From Roseburia sp. (GTDB lineage Bacteria; Bacillota; Clostridia; Lachnospirales; Lachnospiraceae), in NCBI GenBank assembly GCA_003483745.1, contig DMYD01000043.1, positions 12,209 through 29,694 of the forward strand: a DNA stretch of 17,486 nt, written 5' to 3'. Position numbers and translations under genes: made by a program. Numbering within the stretch: position 1 is the stretch's first letter; every line of letters starts with the position of its first letter. Shown one piece after another: positions 15,991-17,486 of the stretch. The notes beneath the pieces were generated by a model. That model did not search any database and was not told where the DNA came from. It was given only the letters and a program-made list of their open reading frames with translations.

Positions 15991-16104
15991 TCAGATAACA
16001 GTCAAAAACATTTCTTTCGTGTAAAATGTTTTATCCAGTCCCTTATATTTTTCATCATAATTTTCCACGCACTGTCTTCTGTGGTGCAAATGTTCTTCCT
16101 TCAT
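15991..16104 (-). CDS. Possible 37-residue small ORF between LicD and the fusion gene
   Basis: The 153-nt gap after the LicD gene holds an open frame beginning MKEEHLHHRRQC and ending MFLTVI, rich in charged and aromatic residues. Its own ATG has only a weak GGAT upstream, while a better-spaced GAGGT site serves a different frame of 19 codons starting at 16114 (MNGYEGRTFAP). It may be a remnant of a larger gene or simply leader sequence. No family is recognised. Confidence 0.2.
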   Translation of the reverse strand: MKEEHLHHRRQCVENYDEKYKGLDKTFYTKEMFLTVI

Positions 16105-16123
16105 ATCCATTCATTTTCTTACC

Positions 16124-17104
16124 TCACACCCGCAGTCTGCCGCTTGAAACTGCCTGACAGAATTCCTCCACGCTTCCATCAAACCCAACAGCTTTTATCT
16201 GTTTCTTTAATTCGTTTTCCATATGTCCGTAGAACGGGTAATCATGATCCGCGGCTCCCTGCACCGGTACCATATAGTCCCCGAATTGTGCCCTTAATGC
16301 CTCATCATACATTACCGGAGCCGGAATCTGCATGTTCTCAAACGGGAGCATGACCGCCTCATCATACCATTCTTTTTTCATCTTATATCCGTCTTTCTCT
16401 ATCCAAAAAGTATAATTGGTTATATACTCTGCCTCTTCCTTATGATAGAGCGAAGCGATTGCATCTGTCAGCTTCCACAGCCAGTTTTTTACGTTCCCCT
16501 GTCTGTCTATCCTGACATTACATAATTTTTCATACTCCTGCAGACTCTCTTCCAGTCTGCCAGCGTTTTCCAGCGTTGTCCAATCTTCCAAAAGATTCGT
16601 TCCCTGTTTCATCATAATCTTTTGTATGTCTGCCAGTTCATCTTCCACCGGAATATAATCCAGTGGAAAAATATCGATTCCTGCACGCTGATAAGGGAAT
16701 CCATGAAAATACTTCATGTAATCATTAAAATCCCACAATGTTTCATCTGCCATAACACGCAGCTGTGGCACGTATGCTGCCATCCTCAGCCTCTCAGTAC
16801 CCGCATACATTCCTGCCACCACAAAACCATGGGGCAGCTGCTGAGGCAAAATACTGACCAGGCGATTATAATCTTCTCTCTTTAAACATATATCAATATC
16901 ATCATCCCACGGAATAAAGCCCTGATGTCTCACAGCTCCTAATAAAGTTCCCCAGTCCGCAAAATACTGCAGACTATTTTCTTCACAGATATCTGCAACC
17001 ACCTGCAATACTTCCATCTGCGCCGCCCAGGCACGTTTCATCATAGCTGGGATTTCAAATCCTTCTCTTATTTCCGGTTTGAAAAAATCTTGTGTAAATT
17101 GCAT
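16124..17104 (-). CDS. LicD-family phosphotransferase
   Basis: A 326-residue protein with the LicD signature around residues 52-72: GTLLGAVRHQGFIPW followed by DDDIDI, with the acidic cluster that binds metal. LicD proteins move a phosphocholine, phosphoethanolamine or similar group from its CDP carrier onto a sugar of a capsule, teichoic acid or lipo-oligosaccharide in the cytoplasm. No membrane helices are apparent. The next gene downstream is the LicC-like/CobD-like fusion, which would make the CDP-linked donor, so the two form a natural pair. The ATG at 17104 has AAAGGAAG about 10 nt upstream. It is the first intact gene of the operon in this window, and I find no clear promoter in front of it. 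Confidence 0.9.
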   Translation of the reverse strand: MQFTQDFFKPEIREGFEIPAMMKRAWAAQMEVLQVVADICEENSLQYFADWGTLLGAVRHQGFIPWDDDIDICLKREDYNRLVSILPQQLPHGFVVAGMYAGTERLRMAAYVPQLRVMADETLWDFNDYMKYFHGFPYQRAGIDIFPLDYIPVEDELADIQKIMMKQGTNLLEDWTTLENAGRLEESLQEYEKLCNVRIDRQGNVKNWLWKLTDAIASLYHKEEAEYITNYTFWIEKDGYKMKKEWYDEAVMLPFENMQIPAPVMYDEALRAQFGDYMVPVQGAADHDYPFYGHMENELKKQIKAVGFDGSVEEFCQAVSSGRLRV

Positions 17105-17141
17105 CAGTGTAAATCTTCCTTTATTGTTTTTTTCTCAAAAT

Positions 17142-17261
17142 CTATTCACAATCTCCAATCGTTACCAGCAAATATCCCTGTCCACAAATATCCTGTACCC
17201 CATATTGTTTACTCTCCAGCAGCCAAAGCTGCAATGCCTTTCGAAGATATAATGGTCTCAT
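17142..17261 (-). pseudogene. 3' fragment of an unknown gene (or 39-residue ORF) beside the IS end
   Basis: An open frame of 39 codons ends at a TAG at 17142-17144. The visible protein (KALQLWLLESKQYG and GQGYLLVTIGDCE) has the composition of a real protein C-terminus, yet it has no ribosome binding site, and a stop lies just before its first ATG, inside the IS-like sequence. The simplest reading is that an IS inserted at about 17252/17253 and cut off the 5' part of a gene that stood before LicD in the operon. The family is not recognised. Confidence 0.4.
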
Positions 17262-17272
17262 AAATTAAGACA
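17253..17272 (+). repeat. Candidate left inverted repeat of an IS3-like element
   Basis: TGGTCTCATAAATTAAGACA has the IS3-type end layout, TG at the outer edge and GACA at the inner edge, and lies 65 nt before the start of an IS3-type orfA. The partner repeat and target duplication are outside the window, so the boundary is provisional. Confidence 0.4.
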
Positions 17273-17337
17273 CTGAACACGACATTTCTTAATGAATCTG
17301 ATATACTATAACCAATAAGTGAAAGAAGGTACTTATT

Positions 17338-17472
17338 ATGTCCAGATCAAGAAGAAATTTCAGTGCTGAATTTAAAACTAACCTCGTACTCCAGCTGCTT
17401 AAAGGAGAAAAAGAACTTAATGTCCTTGCTGTTGAAAAGTATGTACGTAATCATCTGTACCTTGCCTTTTAA
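17338..17472 (+). pseudogene. IS3-type transposase orfA, N-terminal part with premature stop
   Basis: The ATG at 17338 has AGAAGG 8 nt upstream. The protein begins MSRSRRNFSAEFKTNLVLQL and continues with KGEKELNVLAVEK, matching the N-terminal helix-turn-helix of IS3/IS911 OrfA proteins, which bind the element's ends. Family members are about 90-110 residues, but a TAA ends this frame after 44. The same frame continues after the stop with K-N-M-P-P, a plausible further piece of OrfA, so a nonsense change (for example TTA to TAA) is likely. The expected tryptophan-containing segment after the first helix is also degenerate. The element is probably inactive. Confidence 0.6.
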
Positions 17473-17486
17473 AAAAACATGCCGCC

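Larger units (their letters stand above)
17253..17486 (+). mobile_element. Left end of an IS3-family-like insertion sequence (truncated by window edge)
   Basis: The segment contains a candidate terminal repeat, a weak promoter-like sequence (ACGACA at 17279 and an extended TGATATACT -10 ending at 17307, spacing 17) and the start of an orfA-like transposase reading away from the glycan operon. It continues past the right end of the window, so orfB and the other terminus are not seen. It lies next to what looks like a cut-off gene, marking a likely rearrangement point at the edge of the locus. Confidence 0.55.

Noticed and set aside
15714..15998. 94-residue plus-strand ORF and the many other plus-strand ORFs opposite the operon
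   Set aside because: They lie antisense to well-supported genes, show low-complexity composition and lack ribosome binding sites.
17461..17475. Programmed frameshift at the T4A7 run in the transposase
   Set aside because: IS3 elements do use A-rich slippery sites, but near the end of a roughly 100-codon orfA, not after 44 codons; the same frame continues sensibly after the stop, so a nonsense change is simpler.
1..17486. CRISPR array, tRNA or rRNA genes, riboswitch
   Set aside because: I saw no regularly spaced direct repeats, no tRNA-like cloverleaf or CCA ends and no rRNA-like conserved sequence; all gaps are short except at the right edge.

Overview
The window looks like a surface-polysaccharide (capsule or cell-wall glycan) locus from an AT-rich, low-GC Gram-positive bacterium, most likely a clostridium of the Lachnospiraceae type. 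This rests on the AT-rich coding sequence, GGAGG-like ribosome binding sites, the LicD and LicC-like proteins and the style of the glycosyltransferases. It is an inference from sequence character, not a database match.

Layout. On the left, the 3' part of a family-2 glycosyltransferase is on the plus strand (1-708). It converges at a hairpin terminator (731-760) on a three-gene minus-strand cassette of unknown membrane-linked proteins (745-1998), which has its own promoter (2069-2097). From 17104 down to 2201, twelve genes run on the minus strand, closely packed with several stop/start overlaps, as one probable operon. In transcription order they are: LicD-family phosphotransferase; a LicC-like cytidylyltransferase fused to a CobD-like PLP enzyme; a glycosyltransferase; an HMGL-type aldolase with an extra C-terminal domain; a short-chain dehydrogenase; a 3-dehydroquinate-synthase-like cyclase; a thiamine-diphosphate (ThDP) enzyme; an extended SDR; a degenerate second RfbF-like protein; RfbG; RfbF; RfbH. 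The right edge holds the 3' remnant of an unknown gene next to the left end of an IS3-like element whose orfA has a premature stop.

How the genes may work together. RfbF, RfbG and RfbH are the known route from glucose-1-phosphate to the CDP-3,6-dideoxy-4-ketohexose precursor. A ThDP enzyme and an extended SDR in the same operon recall YerE/YerF, which put a two-carbon branch on C4 of that intermediate and reduce it to make yersiniose. The aldolase, SDR and cyclase form a second block whose chemistry could build a carbocyclic acid, or a longer branch donor. The LicC/CobD-like fusion and LicD suggest the glycan is also decorated with phosphoethanolamine or a related phospho-amine. The window would then encode synthesis of an unusual branched 3,6-dideoxy sugar, possibly with a carbocyclic component, on a phospho-substituted glycan. 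The enzyme families are well supported; the final product is inference. No flippase, polymerase or RfbI-type reductase is present, so the locus must extend further or use functions encoded elsewhere.
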